DNA of 64,000 nucleotides from Odontocerum albicorne (GCA_949825065.1 OX463844.1:1116001-1180000), one strand, 5' to 3'; positions 1 through 11,644 are shown, counted from the first letter of the stretch. Numbers and translations: made by a program. The notes: a model not told the origin generated them from the letters alone.

Positions 1-170
1 ATACTGATGAGCAGGATCGAGGGGCAGCGTGGTCCTGGTGGAATGCAAACATCTTGGCTGCGCAATATAAGAGACTGGACGGGAATGAGGCGTGTGGAGG
101 ACCTGTTCCGGGTTGCGCAAGATAGATAAGCCTTTGTCAGAGTGATTGTCAACGTCGGGGGGACCTGATG
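1..170 (+). pseudogene. LINE ORF2 C-terminal remnant
   Basis: Reading from base 1, the frame gives QTSWLRNIRDWTGMR, then VEDLFRVAQDR, a stop, AFVRVIVNVGGT and a second stop. The basic stretch followed by TSWLRN, W-TG, LFR-A-DR and V-N-GGT is the usual end of insect non-LTR retrotransposon reverse-transcriptase proteins. The body of the element lies left of the window. The TAA after AQDR replaces a codon normally read through, so this copy is dead. Confidence 0.75.
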
Positions 171-837
171 GGGCACGACAAGTAGAAGAAGTATACTTTA
201 TAGGTATGACTGAGTCACATCACATGGAAACATTTAACTTTGTCATTATGTTACATTCAGACTTTTAATCATTGTTTTCTTATTTGATGTTGTTTGGTTA
301 AACCTATATTTAATCATTTAACATTGTTTAATATTTGAAATAATCATTATTGTGACTTCTTGTGCTTTTTATTGGAAGTCTGTACAGTGTTCAGATCGCT
401 GATAAAATAAATGCATTTGAATTTCACTACTACGTAAATCTTGAACCTGAAGATCTCTAATCACGACTATATATTAACTAGTCAGCCCTGTTAAAATAAT
501 TTTGACAAATTTCAAGGGGAAATCTGATGAAGTTGGACTCGAGACTAACTTTGGTTTATTCTAACTTGTTTATAATACAAATTTTGTTTAAGTTAATAAC
601 TTCCTCATTCTACGTGGCTAAGCCATCTTAGTGTTACCCTCTTCAAATTTGGTATTATTATTAGTCAACCTGGCATTACATCTTGTAAAGAGGATGTTTT
701 GTACAAATAATAATTTAAAGGAAGGAAGAAGTGTGAGGTTATGTAAGAAACTATTATACTATAGTGCTTAATATTAAATGAGTTTTGAATAATAAATTGA
801 GATGTGTGTAAATAAATTAATGGAGAAATAAATGCGA
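171..837. other. AT-rich non-coding stretch
   Basis: No family-like reading frame or RNA gene was seen. The first part may be 3' untranslated sequence of the LINE remnant. The 67-codon minus-strand frame at 665-868 is low-complexity. Confidence 0.5.
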
Positions 838-920
838 ATAGGTGGTACATGTTACACGGACAATGCAAGTAGGTGGTACATGTTAAACGGACAATGCAAG
901 TAGGTGGTACCTGTTAAGGG
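838..920. repeat. 31-bp minisatellite, about 2.7 copies
   Basis: Unit contains TAGGTGGTACATGTTA followed by CGGACAATGCAAG. Two nearly identical copies and a diverging third stand head to tail with a 31-bp period. Confidence 0.85.
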
Positions 921-3715
921 TTAGCATGCGAGTATAAGTGACGTCCGCCTTCACACCTTGCTAGAGATGTGTCTTCAGGGGATCATTAAAGCCTGCCAGA
1001 AGGTACAGTTGTCAACTTGGCAACATCGATAGTCCTCATTCTTCGCGGGAAACAGACATTTAAATTCTTTCCTTGCATCAGGGTGCAGGGCATACCCAAG
1101 CTATTGGACTACCCAATACCCTACTACCAAGTACCCCTACGGGGCCATAAAAACTTTAATGGCAAACTCTTTAATTTCAATCTTGTTCCTTCATCCTACT
1201 GAAAAAATTTGCAGCAAGCTGGATCAATCCGCAGATTACATTACATTGGTTCATCTTCGGATCGATAAGCTTTTACGATCTAATGGCGTCAAAGTATAGT
1301 TTTGCTGCATTCGAAATTTTCTATGAAAGTACTGGCAGCTTGTTAGGCTGACTGAACTGTAGGTCTTAAGTCGCTTTATAAGTATATTTACTGCGCTGTG
1401 AGGCATTTTCCTTCTCCCGTGATGTTGGACTTAAAGTCCGTCGTCGCTACCATTGTTTTCAAACTTAGGTGTGTTACCATCGGAGACGGAGTCTCTTTGA
1501 GTAGTTCTTTCGTCGTCACTACTTGACGTAACGCTCATAAAACAATAAAGATTTCGGTCTTCTAGTGCAGGTCGCGCTAGATGGGGACCTATTTAGTCCC
1601 CCATAAGGGTGTGGGTGGTGGTAGGATCGACCTGAACTGTATAAAGATGACTATCTATTAGACAATGGTATATTTTTACTCTGCATATGGTAGATACAAT
1701 TAGTTTGGACACATTTCTTTTGAGGAACCAAGATGGGTGGGCATTTTAACCTGAATATTTCTTCAAACAGCATAAATATTTCGCACTACGGCATTTTTCA
1801 AAACGTCCACTTCTCGTATATTCTTATTCTACTACTCATCGTTTAAATGTACAATATTAGCAACTTTCATATTTCAACAGCATTTTTTTAAATTTTAATA
1901 ATGCTTAAGTTGGGACCAAAATATCATTGCGAGCAACTAACCTTACTTCTCTTGAATTGCTCCCGTTGGTTAAGACATTTTTCAACCCATTTATCTCCAA
2001 TAAATTACACAAATACATTTTGCTCTCCGTATCTACGCTTCTAATACAAGGTGGTTCAAATATCATCACCCTATCTGAAAAGTCACTTACTTTTTCCTGA
2101 ATTATCTTTTTAACTGTTGAATAGTAAAGTATTGAAATAAATTGTCATGAATAAGTACGCACTTCGAGAATATGTTGAAATTGTAACTTTTTAATTGAAA
2201 TATGTAGTTTATTCTGACTTGAATCTGGCTTTATGATTAATAAAACAATTTTTAAGATATCGAAGTAAGAGTGACGATGGCATGCGGCTGCTTGTTTAAA
2301 TGAAGGATTTCCTCTGAAATTCGGATTTCAGTCTTAAATGACGTAGTCGAATTTAGCGTTTCTACATATTATCAGTACTTTTTTATGGTATCAAAGTATG
2401 TACACTAACTCGGGTCACTACACAAAAACTAAAAGCCTTTAAAACATGCCGATATAAAAATAACTTTGAGAGTCTCATGACATCTTGAAACGAGTAAATA
2501 AAGCTATATAAGTATTATACACTATCAAAAAAAGAAAAAAATAGTATTCTGAACATGGAAATAAAATATTCTAAAACTAATATTGTAGTAGAAAATTAAA
2601 GGCAGATCAAATGTGGGAAGAATAAACATATTTTGTTGAAGAATTTACGGGGGTGGTTTGATTTGTTTGATTGTGGTACTACATATTTGTTCAGAGTTGC
2701 TGCATCAATGGCCAATTACGCCACGATGATCACCTACTTACGAAAACGAGAGAAACTTTAAAGAATAATCTGAAATTTTAGGTACGTGACAAATCTAACA
2801 GCCAAAACATTGAAAATAACCATAAAAGTGACAAACTTTGCATAAACGCCACAGATAACCACTTTCCTGGTACATATCGATAATGATAACATTTTAACAA
2901 ACTAAAGAAGTGTGTTGTTCGTCAATCACTTTCAAAATTATAGGATTACCAAATCAGATTATATCATTTGCGCCATTCTATATATTTCGTGGTTAACTAG
3001 CCCGTACTTGTGGGGAGCGTACTGTTGTTCAACTTTATTTCTCGATAAATTGAGTCATTAAGGGCGGCACGCGCCACCCCTCGGGAGAGGGTGGGAGATG
3101 GTGGCGAACAATTATATTTATGTTAAACTTTCTTATTTAATATATTGTTTGAACTTCTAATAATTTTCTCCGTTTATTTATTGGATTCCATTAATTACGT
3201 CGTTCTTAAACTGAGATTTTAATTAAAAATGAATGAATTAATTTCAACTCGTTTTTAATTACAGTTTTGATGAACAGCTGTTTTCGACAAATCTATTTTG
3301 GTATTTTTATGAAAAAATATCAACTGATATAATTTTTTATGTATTTTACAATTAATTCTCTTTACAATCCTATATCGGTTTCATTCTTTTGTGATATGGA
3401 ATTAAGCAGAAATCAAAGCAATACTATATTTAATTTAATTTTGAAGCACTTTCGGGCAACAACAAATTGGATGGAATCGGGCAGATTATTTGTTCTGTAG
3501 TATTGTTTTTCCTATCAACCAGCTCTTTTTTCATAATATACAATTTTTGGTATCCATGACCGTGTCTAAAAACTGGGGATTGAAAATAAATAACTAAGTA
3601 ATAGTTATATGTTATAATATAGCAAAAATGAAAACAAAAGATAAATTTCATGGGAAAAAGGGATAAAAACAGAATCGTATAGGAGTTAACGATGAGAAAT
3701 ACGAGTATATTAATA
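921..3715. other. Unassigned non-coding stretch
   Basis: About 940-1640 has higher G+C and a 61-codon frame (1017-1202) that matches no family I know. About 3055-3110 is locally GC-rich with short runs of G and C. The rest is AT-rich. I see no exon, element end or RNA gene. The 940-1640 part could be an old retroelement end or unique sequence. Confidence 0.4.
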
Positions 3716-3717
3716 TA

Positions 3718-4550
3718 CTACCTTGATCAAAAAGTTTTAGGACCGGCCCCCGTGTGGCGCTATCAGTCACCCGATCGGAATTCTTTTTTTTTTGTTAGGT
3801 TACCACATCTATCATTGACACTTCCCTTTAAATTTCAGCGTCATAGCTTGACATTTGTAAAAGTTACGCTGTACTGAGTACATCTACCTTTGTGCGTGTT
3901 TTCAATTTTTTACAAGTTTGAAAATGGCATCAACTGTGCATCAACTAGTTTGCATTCAATTTTGTGTGAAAAGTGTTTTTTGGTGGCACGAACGCTTCAG
4001 AAGTGGTCGTGAGTTGGTCGAGGATGACGAACGCAGTGGCAGTCGAAAACCTATGAAAACATCGATAAAATCAAAGAAATGTTGGCCGAAAACCGCAAAT
4101 TGACCATCAGAAAGCTGGCAGAGGACTTGAACATCGCTTATGGATCCGCTCAAGATATGTTGGTTAGTGATTTGGGCCTCAGATGTGTCGCTGCAAAACT
4201 GGTGCCGAAAGACCTCAATTTCATGCAAAAAAAGGAACGCGTTGAAATGGCAAAATATATGATTTCCACTAGTTTTTGACCAAAAACAACATGAATACTA
4301 TCCAGCATCCTTCAATTTCACCTGATCTGGCTCCCTGCACCCGAAAGGATGTCATGAAAAAATCGAAAACGGCTCTTATGGGCATACCGAAAATTGAGTA
4401 CCAGCGGTGTTTCGAAGATTGGATCAAGCGCTGGCGTAAGTGCGTTGCAGTCGATGGGGAGTACTTTGAAGGGGACCATATCGATTTTGATGAATAAACT
4501 TGTATTTTCGATTTTATGAATAAAGTCCTAAAACTTTTTGATCAAGGTAG
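3718..4550 (+). mobile_element. Internally deleted mariner with perfect TIRs
   Basis: Terminal inverted repeats are identical over 26 bp: 3718-3743 begins CTACCTTGATCAAAAAG, and 4525-4550 is its exact reverse complement. A TA dinucleotide flanks each side (3716-3717 and 4551-4552), the mariner target-site duplication. At 833 bp it is shorter than the usual 1.3 kb because the middle of the transposase is missing. Intact ends make it a plausible non-autonomous element that a related active transposase could move. Confidence 0.92.
3924..4497 (+). pseudogene. Mariner transposase, deleted and frameshifted
   Basis: The ATG at 3924 opens a frame with FWWHERFRSGRELVEDDERSG, the mariner helix-turn-helix linker. 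The frame shifts near 4060-4079 and continues with LAENRKLTIRKLAEDLNIAYG and LVPKDLNFMQKKERVEMAKYM. After about 4275 the sequence jumps to HPSISPDLAPC, part of the third catalytic block, and ends with FEDWIKRWRKCVAVDGEYFEG and a stop at 4497. The segment carrying the first two catalytic aspartates is gone. Family features are clear; the exact mariner subfamily is not assigned. Confidence 0.88.
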
Positions 4551-4552
4551 TA

Positions 4553-5001
4553 AATAAACTTTTTTTATTCAGTTGTATGTACAATTTGTATTCAGTTGTA
4601 TATGTACTGCGTAGTTCGACTTATGATGCTGGTGTTTTGAAAACATTGCAGTTTTTATCTTTGGTGCCATGCTGATTTGAGTTGGAATCCTCCGTCTCTA
4701 GTATTTTTGTTAATTTTTAAATGCAAATATGAATAGAGTATACATAACTGAGCCAGAATGATTGCTCCGAAGTCGAATAAATTGCAAAATATGATACGTG
4801 ATGCGTCGTAATACAAAGGCTTCATCATTAGATCGGAAGAACTGTTCATATTCACAGAGAAATTTTCATGTTTTATGCAGATATCTATAAAATACAGTTC
4901 AGACTGTCCAAAATTCAAAAGAGGACTCACAGAATATGAGATATTTTCGTTTTCTTATTTTAATTAAACAGAAATATATAATAATAATATGATAATGTAT
5001 A
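4553..5001. other. Non-coding stretch
   Basis: No recognisable gene. The 91-codon minus-strand frame at 4655-4930 has no family resemblance I can name. Confidence 0.4.
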
Positions 5002-5003
5002 TA

Positions 5004-6137
5004 CAGGGTGTCTCAAAGGGCAACGTCAAGATAGTATCGAGGAAGAGGCCAGCTTATGAGGGTTCAGAATTAAATTTTTTTTTTTGAAAAAGCCTTATAC
5101 TTCTCGAGTTATAGGCATTTCTTCGAAAATTGTAAAAGTAGCTAGCCTGAGCCGAATGTTTGTATATTGTGACTAAAAATTGCCATATTTTATGATTTTA
5201 ATGGTTGTATCGCAATCCTAGATAGACCTGATATTAGTCGGAGTCAGATATAAAACAAAAAAAAATTTGCACGTTTGAAAAAAAAATTGTTTTTATCCGA
5301 TCATAAAAAATAATATTTTTTATCAGCCAACTTTAACTCATCATACTGTTAAAATAATGTACTACGCTAACCTGGCAAATTACTTCAAAAGTTGGCCTGT
5401 TTAGTCAGAATTTCAAATTGGTACAATACATATCTACTTCTTCTTTAAAAATAATTTTAAAACATTAATTTCTGAAATTAAAGATCGAATTAAAAAATTT
5501 TGAGCGAGACAAACGATACGGCGGATGAACGAGTTAGAGTAAGACACCATTTTTGACAGAACTAGATATTTCATATCAAAATTAGCGACACTAGCTGTAT
5601 TACTCTAACTAGTGCATCCGCCGTATCGTTTGTCTCGCTCAAAATTTTTTAATTCGATCTTTAATTTCAGAAATTAATGTTTTAAAATTATTTTTAAAGA
5701 AGTAGTAGATATGTTTTGTACCATTTTGAAATTCTGACTAAACAGGCCAACTTTTGATGGAACTTGCCAGGTTAGCGTAGTACATTATTTTTACAGTATG
5801 ATGAGTTAAAGTTGGCTGATAAAAAATATTATTTTTTATGATCGGGCAAAAACTATTTTTTTTTCAAACGTGCAATTTTTTTTTGTTTTATATCTGACTC
5901 CGACTAATAGCAGGTCTATCTAGGATTGCGATACAACCATTAAAATTATAAAATATGGCAATTTTTAGTCACAATATACAAACATTCGGCTCAGGGTAGC
6001 TACTTTTACAATTTTCGAAGAAATGCCTATAACTCGAAAAGTATAAGGCTTTTTCAAAAAAAAAATTTTAATTCTGAATCCTCATAAGCTGGCCTCTTCC
6101 TTGATACCGGCTTGACGTTGCCCTTTGGGACACCCTG
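5004..6137. mobile_element. 1.13-kb foldback element (giant hairpin MITE)
   Basis: The left end CAGGGTGTCTCAAAGGGCAA is mirrored at the right end by TTGCCCTTTGGGACACCCTG, with TA on both sides (5002-5003 and 6138-6139). Inverted similarity runs through almost the whole element: the arms reach about 5544 and 5600, leaving a loop of roughly 55 bp. The arms are very similar with few differences. There is no transposase. The TA flanks and AGGGTGTC terminus suggest mobilisation by a Tc1/mariner-type transposase. Read through, it would form a hairpin of more than 500 bp. Confidence 0.88.
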
Positions 6138-6145
6138 TATATATA

Positions 6146-6690
6146 TAGAGAGCAAACTCTCATTAAGGGCGCTTTCACTGACTCAAACCCATTATTATTG
6201 ACATATTAAAAACATTACAAAATAGAATAAACAAGTTAAGCATAAGGATAGGGAAGTACAGTACCCGGCGGTAAGTAATACACATCGGGCTTAATAAAGA
6301 GACTGTCGGTCATAATCGGCTAACTTCGGCTTTGTAGAGCGTTGTCTTTGTCATTCATACACGTGTTCCGTCGCGATTTCTCAGTCGTTGTGAAGCGACA
6401 GAGACGACGCTCCACAAAGCCGAAGTTAACCGATTATGGCCGACTTTCTCTTTTTTAAACCCGATATTATTACTTACCACTGGGTACTGCGGTGACAATG
6501 GTTTTTTTGGAAGGCTATGGCTATAAGATTAAATACTTTTCTATACATATTCAGGAAAACCTATTTGGTAAGAAAACCGCAGAAAACTGAACAAGGGAAG
6601 ACGAACTGCAAAGAATCTTTTGTAGATCTCCAAACATGTGAAAGTAACAAATTCAGCTTTAAATATAGTGAAGTGTATGTATGAAGTGTT
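6146..6690 (+). repeat. Dispersed repeat D, copy 1 (interrupted)
   Basis: Shares AGAGCAAACTCTCATTAAGG and GAAAACCGCAG, then GGGAAGACGAACTGCA, GTAGATCT and GTGAAAGTAACA, with copies near 15358, 17695 and 18965. It is non-coding and of unknown class. A palindromic MITE (6259-6489) lies inside it; the other copies lack that insert. Confidence 0.75.
6259..6489. mobile_element. Palindromic MITE, 231 bp
   Basis: The ends CAGTACCCGGCGGTAAGTAA and TTACTTACCACTGGGTACTG are inverted repeats. Inside, GGTCATAATCGGCTAACTTC pairs with GAAGTTAACCGATTATGGCC, and AAGCCGAAG with CTTCGGCTT. Almost the whole element folds on itself around a centre near 6370. There is no coding capacity. The transposase class is not determined; no clear target-site duplication was found. 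Confidence 0.8.
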
Positions 6691-6906
6691 CATATACTAT
6701 CGTAAATGTTGATAATATAAGGAATATCGGATATGTGATATTATTTATTCCTATTTTTTATCAAACATTTCTGCTTTAATTGTTATGGAACTCCATATAA
6801 GAATTTTTAATCATAAATTACTTTGTTTTTCCACTAAATTCATTTATCCTCACTACATTTATTTCTACTCTCTGATCCAGGGCTCTCCTCAGGTGGAATG
6901 ATCTGT

Positions 6907-6959
6907 GTTTGTTATGAGAATAACTTTTATATGACATAATCACAGCTCTCATAACAAAC
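6907..6959. repeat. Small 13-bp-stem hairpin
   Basis: GTTTGTTATGAGA (6907-6919) and TCTCATAACAAAC (6947-6959) are perfect inverted repeats around a 27-base loop. It could be a decayed element end or chance; no function is claimed. Confidence 0.55.
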
Positions 6960-7089
6960 CCAGAGCCTAAAGAAAGTTTCGGGGCGGTTGTCTAAAACTT
7001 GAAATAGTTAAATTTTCTGTTAAAGGCGAAATATTATTTTTGTAGTTCGCGTTCATTTCGAGTAACATTAAAATAACATTTAATTCGGA

Positions 7090-7290
7090 GTTTTGACATA
7101 GTAATTTGTTTTATCAAACACTGTCTAACCCTACCAGTTTCAATGTGTTCACCTCATAATCAGGGGAGCACAACAAGACTCGTTTTGTCTCGTTTGTGCT
7201 TCCCTGATGATGAAGTGAAAGCTTTGAAATCGGTAGGGTGGAATAAACCGGGATCGATAAAACGAATTACAATATTTCAACGTTTTCTAA
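7090..7290. mobile_element. PLE terminal segments, head-to-head remnant (copy P1)
   Basis: The left part, read on the minus strand, and the right part, read on the plus strand, are the same sequence: GTGCT-CCCTGAT..., a GAAA block, CGGTAGGG, and an outer flank ATCAAACACTGT / AATTTGTTTT. They match the 3' region of the GIY-YIG-bearing Penelope-like copies elsewhere in the window. The protein-coding part is missing, so only two inverted terminal segments remain. Confidence 0.7.
7196..7238 (+). ncRNA. Hammerhead-like ribozyme motif in PLE end
   Basis: CTGATGA is followed by T, a five-pair stem GAAGT/GCTTT closed by GAAA, then GAAA, a self-complementary ATCGGT block, A, and GGG that can pair with the CCC just before CTGATGA. 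This is the order of a type I hammerhead: CUGANGA, stem II, GAAA, short stem III, UH cleavage site, stem I. The extra T after CTGATGA departs from the canonical core. Penelope-like elements are known to carry hammerheads; activity here is inferred only. Confidence 0.35.
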
Positions 7291-7354
7291 TCTTAAATTA
7301 TTTACCCATATATCGCATTTTTTTTTCTCAGATCTTATTATATTTATTTATTTA

Positions 7355-8040
7355 ATACTTTTATTGCAAATACAATTTGGCGGGCTTATTGCTAGGCGGC
7401 AATATTTTCCAACCAACCAGACGAAAGTAAATGAAGCAAGTTACGTGGTCGCATAAATCATTCAAATGATTCTCCATCCCCACGATATCCATAAACATAA
7501 AGGTACGTGAGCACATGCTCACGAACCCCACAAAGATGGACAATCACCTGAACATTATTTTTCATACAGAGTGAGATATCATCAATCAAAAGAAAAAGAA
7601 GGGATGGTGGAGAACAAAGGAAAAGAAAAATCAGGAATGAAACACGTTATTTTACTGACTAGAAATTAAGAGGTTTTTCAGTCGCTTCTTAAAGCATACC
7701 AAGGACGGAGCGAGTCTTATATTGGTTTGTAACTAATTCCAGAGTCTCACTGTATGGACAGTTATGGTATATATTATAGTTATATGATCGTACTTACGTA
7801 GGTTGAAATGAATCTAAGACACACATTTTGAAGACGCTGTCATTTGTCCAGCTGTTCCTCTGTAACATCCAAGTAACACACGTCCGCATAGTCCAGAATC
7901 GGAAAGAGCAGAGATTGTACGAGTAAAATTTTGGTTTTAGTTGGTAAATATCTTTGCAACACTTTAAGGGAATGAAGGCTGAAGAAGATCCTTCGGCTTA
8001 CCTCATTTATTTGATCTCGCCATGAGAGATCTTAGGCTAG
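7355..8040 (-). pseudogene. LINE (R1/I-like) reverse transcriptase C-terminal remnant
   Basis: On the minus strand from about 8035 the frame reads LSWRDQINEVSRRIFFSLHS, then VLQRYLPTKTKILLVQSLLF, PILDYADVCYLDVTEEQLDK, stop, QRLQNVCLRFIST. K-LLVQSLL-P-LDYADVCY is a hallmark of the region after the polymerase domain in R1/I-type insect LINEs. Downstream lies a 3' tail with GGTTGGAAAATATTGCCGCC and GCAATAAAAGT. The C-terminal part past FIST is frame-damaged. A second copy of the tail is at 50925-51330. Confidence 0.8.
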
Positions 8041-8786
8041 AAAGTTTCTCTAAATTTATTTAAATATCTAATCATCAATTTACTCATAAATATTTTGGTA
8101 TGTTTAATATCCAGCGAGTCAGATATTCCATCCCCTATCTAGCAGGTCCAAGCCTGAGAAAGGTCGGGCTGGGCCTTTATCTCCGAGTGTAGGCTCTCCG
8201 CTCCGCTCCGCCCGGTTATTTTAAATAATATCTGCTAACTCCCAAGTTGTTCTAAATTCACACGTAAGTACTTTTCAACATAAATATCTAACTTAGCCTC
8301 GCTGCTAACCAAGTTGGAGGAAATACGCGATTTAAGCTACAAAACCTTCCTTCTCAACATTGTAGATTTATTGAATATTCATACATGCACATTTACTATT
8401 AGTTAGAATGGTGCTCGATTAATTAAAGCTACGAAAAATTTTTTTGTAATAACTCAAACAGTTTCCTTCCTATGTGATATAATTTTACAGTACAAAGTCA
8501 ACTTACATTTTTTTATTAATATTATACTTTGGACTAAACCATGCATCACCAACTGACGTCTTGCGCCGTATATCGCCCGTATGAGTGTTTTGTGTAACTT
8601 TTTTTTGTAAATCATGAAATGAATTACAATAAAACATAGTTATTTCATTAAAGCGACATTCTCATAATTCTGATACAAAGAAGAAGGTTTATATCAGAAT
8701 ATAAATATCTTATTTAAAAGTGACCCGAAACGGTAGTAATATAATTTTATATACAAGTTGATTGTCTTACCAGTTTGGATATAATC
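8041..8786. other. Non-coding stretch
   Basis: Nothing recognisable. About 8140-8215 is locally GC-rich with a short CTCCG repeat. Confidence 0.4.
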
Positions 8787-9573
8787 TATCAATAAAAAAC
8801 TGACGCTAACACCTTCTTGGCCGATTTCTGGACATGAACTCGCTTCGGAGCCAAAGTGCCTGGTTCACACCACTCCTTAGCCTCTTGTTTTGATTCAGGA
8901 TCATGGTGGTAGACCCAAGTCTCATCCATAGTGATGAATCGACGCAGAAAATCCTTTTTATCCTTTCGAAATTGCTCCAAATGTTGCTCAGAAAGTCGCA
9001 TTCGAACGTGTTTTTGTTGCATTGTTAGCAAATGCGGCACCCATTGTGCACACAGTTTTTTGAAACCCAAAACTTCAGCCAAAATATGCCATGTTGTTCC
9101 ATGTGAGATGCTTATGGTGTCAGCTATCACATCCACAGTCGATCGATGATCTTCCAAAACCATATCCTGTATTTTCGCTATGATTTCTGGTGTTGATGCA
9201 CTTTTTGGACGTCCTGAGCGTGGATCGTCTTCAACGCTTGTACGGTCACTCTTAAACTCCAAAACCCATCGGTGAACGATTGGAAATGAAGGAGAAGACT
9301 CCTTTAATACTTTCACCATCTTTGCATGGATCTCAGTAGCCGATAAACCTTCCAAAACAATGAATTTAATAACTGCACGATATTCGGATTTTTCCATTGT
9401 TAAAAAATACACTGACACGTCAACTTCAAATGGCTTGTAAACAAAGAATAAATTGACAGATTAAAATGAAATTTTGAGTACGTTCTTATGAAAGATGAAA
9501 TATTAAAATGGCGTAGAAATTTTGGTTTTTCTACTGCTCCATAGATGTCGCTTTCAAAACTTATTGACTAACC
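8787..9573 (-). mobile_element. 3'-truncated mariner
   Basis: A 209-codon open frame (9418 to 8789) encodes the first 60% of a mariner transposase. The order is an N-terminal helix-turn-helix (YRAVIKFIVLEGLSATEIHA), FKSDRTSVEDDPRSGRPKSA, a second helix-turn-helix (IADTISISHGTTWHI), the WVPHLLTMQQKHVR linker, and the first catalytic block ITMDETWVYHH. It stops after KKVLASVFY, where VFWD is expected. The right terminus GGTTAGTCAATAAGTTTTGA (near 9573) is present. No matching left terminus is visible, so both the second half and one end are lost. Confidence 0.88.
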
Positions 9574-9651
9574 TATTATAGAAAAAAAATTAAATGAAAT
9601 AAAAAATAGATATTCATTGAGTAAGTGTAACCAAAATAATACTATAAGGTA

Positions 9652-9921
9652 TGTTATTTATTTAAGTAAATGTAATTAATCATTTATTTAGGTACATGTA
9701 ATTTTATCGTTTATTTAGATACATGTAATTTATCATTTATTAATTTATTTAGATACATGTAATTTATAATTTATTTAGGTACATGTAATTTATCATTTAT
9801 TTAGGTACATGTGATTTACCATTTATTTAGGTTCATGTAATTACTCATTTATTTAGGTACATGAAATTTGTCATTTATTTAGGTACATGTTATTTATCAT
9901 TTATTTAGGTACATGTAACTC
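9652..9921. repeat. 26-bp minisatellite, about 10 copies
   Basis: The unit is CATTTATTTAGGTACATGTAA plus TTTAT. The last six units are exact 26-mers in spacing; earlier units vary in length. Confidence 0.9.
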
Positions 9922-10523
9922 ACGTAATGTGAGTTATATTTATCTATCTATATATTCAACAACAAAAAAACAATTTAAGGATTTATCGGCACTCATCCTC
10001 TCAAAAAATACACGTGCGGCCAGCTTAATTTTACCCTGTAAAGGTTATGTATGATACACGGTCCATAAAGGTTAGCTACCCCTGTAGTAAACAATGTTTC
10101 AGTTGATAAGTTAACTCATTTAATTCTCTATTCATCTCTTCTTCTGTGCAAATAAGATATTTAATTTAAAAAAAACAGAAGTTAACGCTGTTTTCCACTA
10201 TATGGCATATTATTTTGTTAATTTTTAAAATAGCACTCGACAAATCTGGCAAACAATCGTCTTTGAACTGGGATCTCCTTACTGGGTGAATTTTATTTTT
10301 TTAACTTCCGAAATTCTGTGTTAGCTGAAAGAGAACAACTTGCACACGTGTAATAAATACACACAAATATATATCCCATCTCAGGGTACTAAAATCATCA
10401 TATCATATTCAATATTGGGGCTTGACATATTTTATTTTCAGAACTAATTCAGGATTAGTTAATTTCTTGGCATATTTTAATATTTAAACAAACATTCTTG
10501 ACGTGATATTTGATTATGTTTAA
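9922..10523. other. Non-coding stretch
   Basis: No gene or element was recognised. The 75-codon minus-strand frame starting at 10682 overlaps the possible piggyBac-like element and is not credible. Confidence 0.4.
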
Positions 10524-11189
10524 CCGGTTAGGTGCATTAAGCGAGTTTACTCGCTCTCTGTCGCCGTGCCCGTGGGGCCGGCCATGCAAAATTAGCGAGT
10601 TAAATCGCTCCACTTTATTTATGCCTGTTTCTAGCCAATGTACTAATTCGAATAATCTAAAATATGGAACATATAGAGACATCTATTGAGATGATGAATA
10701 AATACTATAATATAACAGTTTACATACATTATCGAATTTACAGAGATTTACCTAAAAGCTTAACATGACAGTCGACATGTGTCTCTAATACAAGGTTGTC
10801 AGTTTTGCGTTTTACTTATTTAACCGTTGAAATTCGAAATGATTTAATAGTTAAATTATTTACTTTCCATGCGTTATAAGTTTTATTAAAATTATTAATA
10901 TTTTCGTGTTACATATACTGTTAATTCTATCAAATATTTTATTAACGTATGTTTCCGTATTTTCTGTGATAAGCTGTGACAACCCTGGCATTTTGTTAAA
11001 GTTTTAGTTGCGTTTTTTTGAGTGAACGGCGACACAAACGACACATATTTTACATATTTGGTAAGCCTTCATAATTTTCTTGGAACATATATACACAAAA
11101 ATACATAATTCTATTAGGTTTTATTTTTGTTAAAAAATGTCATGTCCCTCCGAGATCAGTCATACAAATACCTTGCGGCACTTAAAGGG
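10524..11189. mobile_element. Possible piggyBac-like non-autonomous element
   Basis: It is flanked by TTAA at 10520-10523 and 11190-11193. The left end CCGGTTAGGTGC and the reverse complement of the right end CCCTTTAAGTGC agree at 9 of 12 positions. Near the left end AGCGAGTTTACTCGCT is a palindrome, as subterminal hairpins often are. No transposase. TTAA is frequent in AT-rich DNA, so the boundaries are tentative. Confidence 0.35.
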
Positions 11190-11644
11190 TTAATCTCATC
11201 TGAATTGTTGTTTCGGGCATATTTAAGTACGTAGCCGGGAGACAACATAGTTTTAGGCCCTTTTCATTAACCTACGGAATAGAAACAACTTATATTTTTA
11301 ATCTGTCAATAAATAGTGTGTTCGAGTTCAGAATCAATGCGTGTGTTGGCCCTCTAAACGGCGCTATAAAAACTGTTGTTTTATTATCATTATCGAATTA
11401 GCACAGAACTCGCGTATTGTCATTGCATGTATGAGCAGTACATGCATGTGGAGTACATACAGGTATTGTGAACAGATGAACTATTTTACCAAACAAGAGC
11501 TTTATTTTTCGAAACTATTGAGAGTCAAACTAAGAACCCTTGGGTGGAAGTTCAACATTTTACTAACTAGACCATGAAGAACAATTAAGCTATTGTTAAA
11601 ATATTTAATATATTATTTATAGTTAAGGCATTAATATTGTAGAG
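11190..11644. other. Non-coding stretch with a fragment of the palindrome family
   Basis: About 11228-11262 (CGTAGCCGGGAGACAACATA...) resembles part of an arm of the 22850-23290 palindrome. Nothing else is recognised; the 78-codon frame at 11341 has no family features. Confidence 0.35.

Noticed and set aside
4655..4930. 91-codon minus-strand frame
   Set aside because: No motif, no codon-usage signal and no neighbouring exon.
8789..9418. Functional transposase, because the frame is open for 209 codons
   Set aside because: The second half with the last two catalytic sites and one terminus is missing.
10455..10682. 75-codon minus-strand frame
   Set aside because: Spans the edge of a possible piggyBac-like element and shows no family features.
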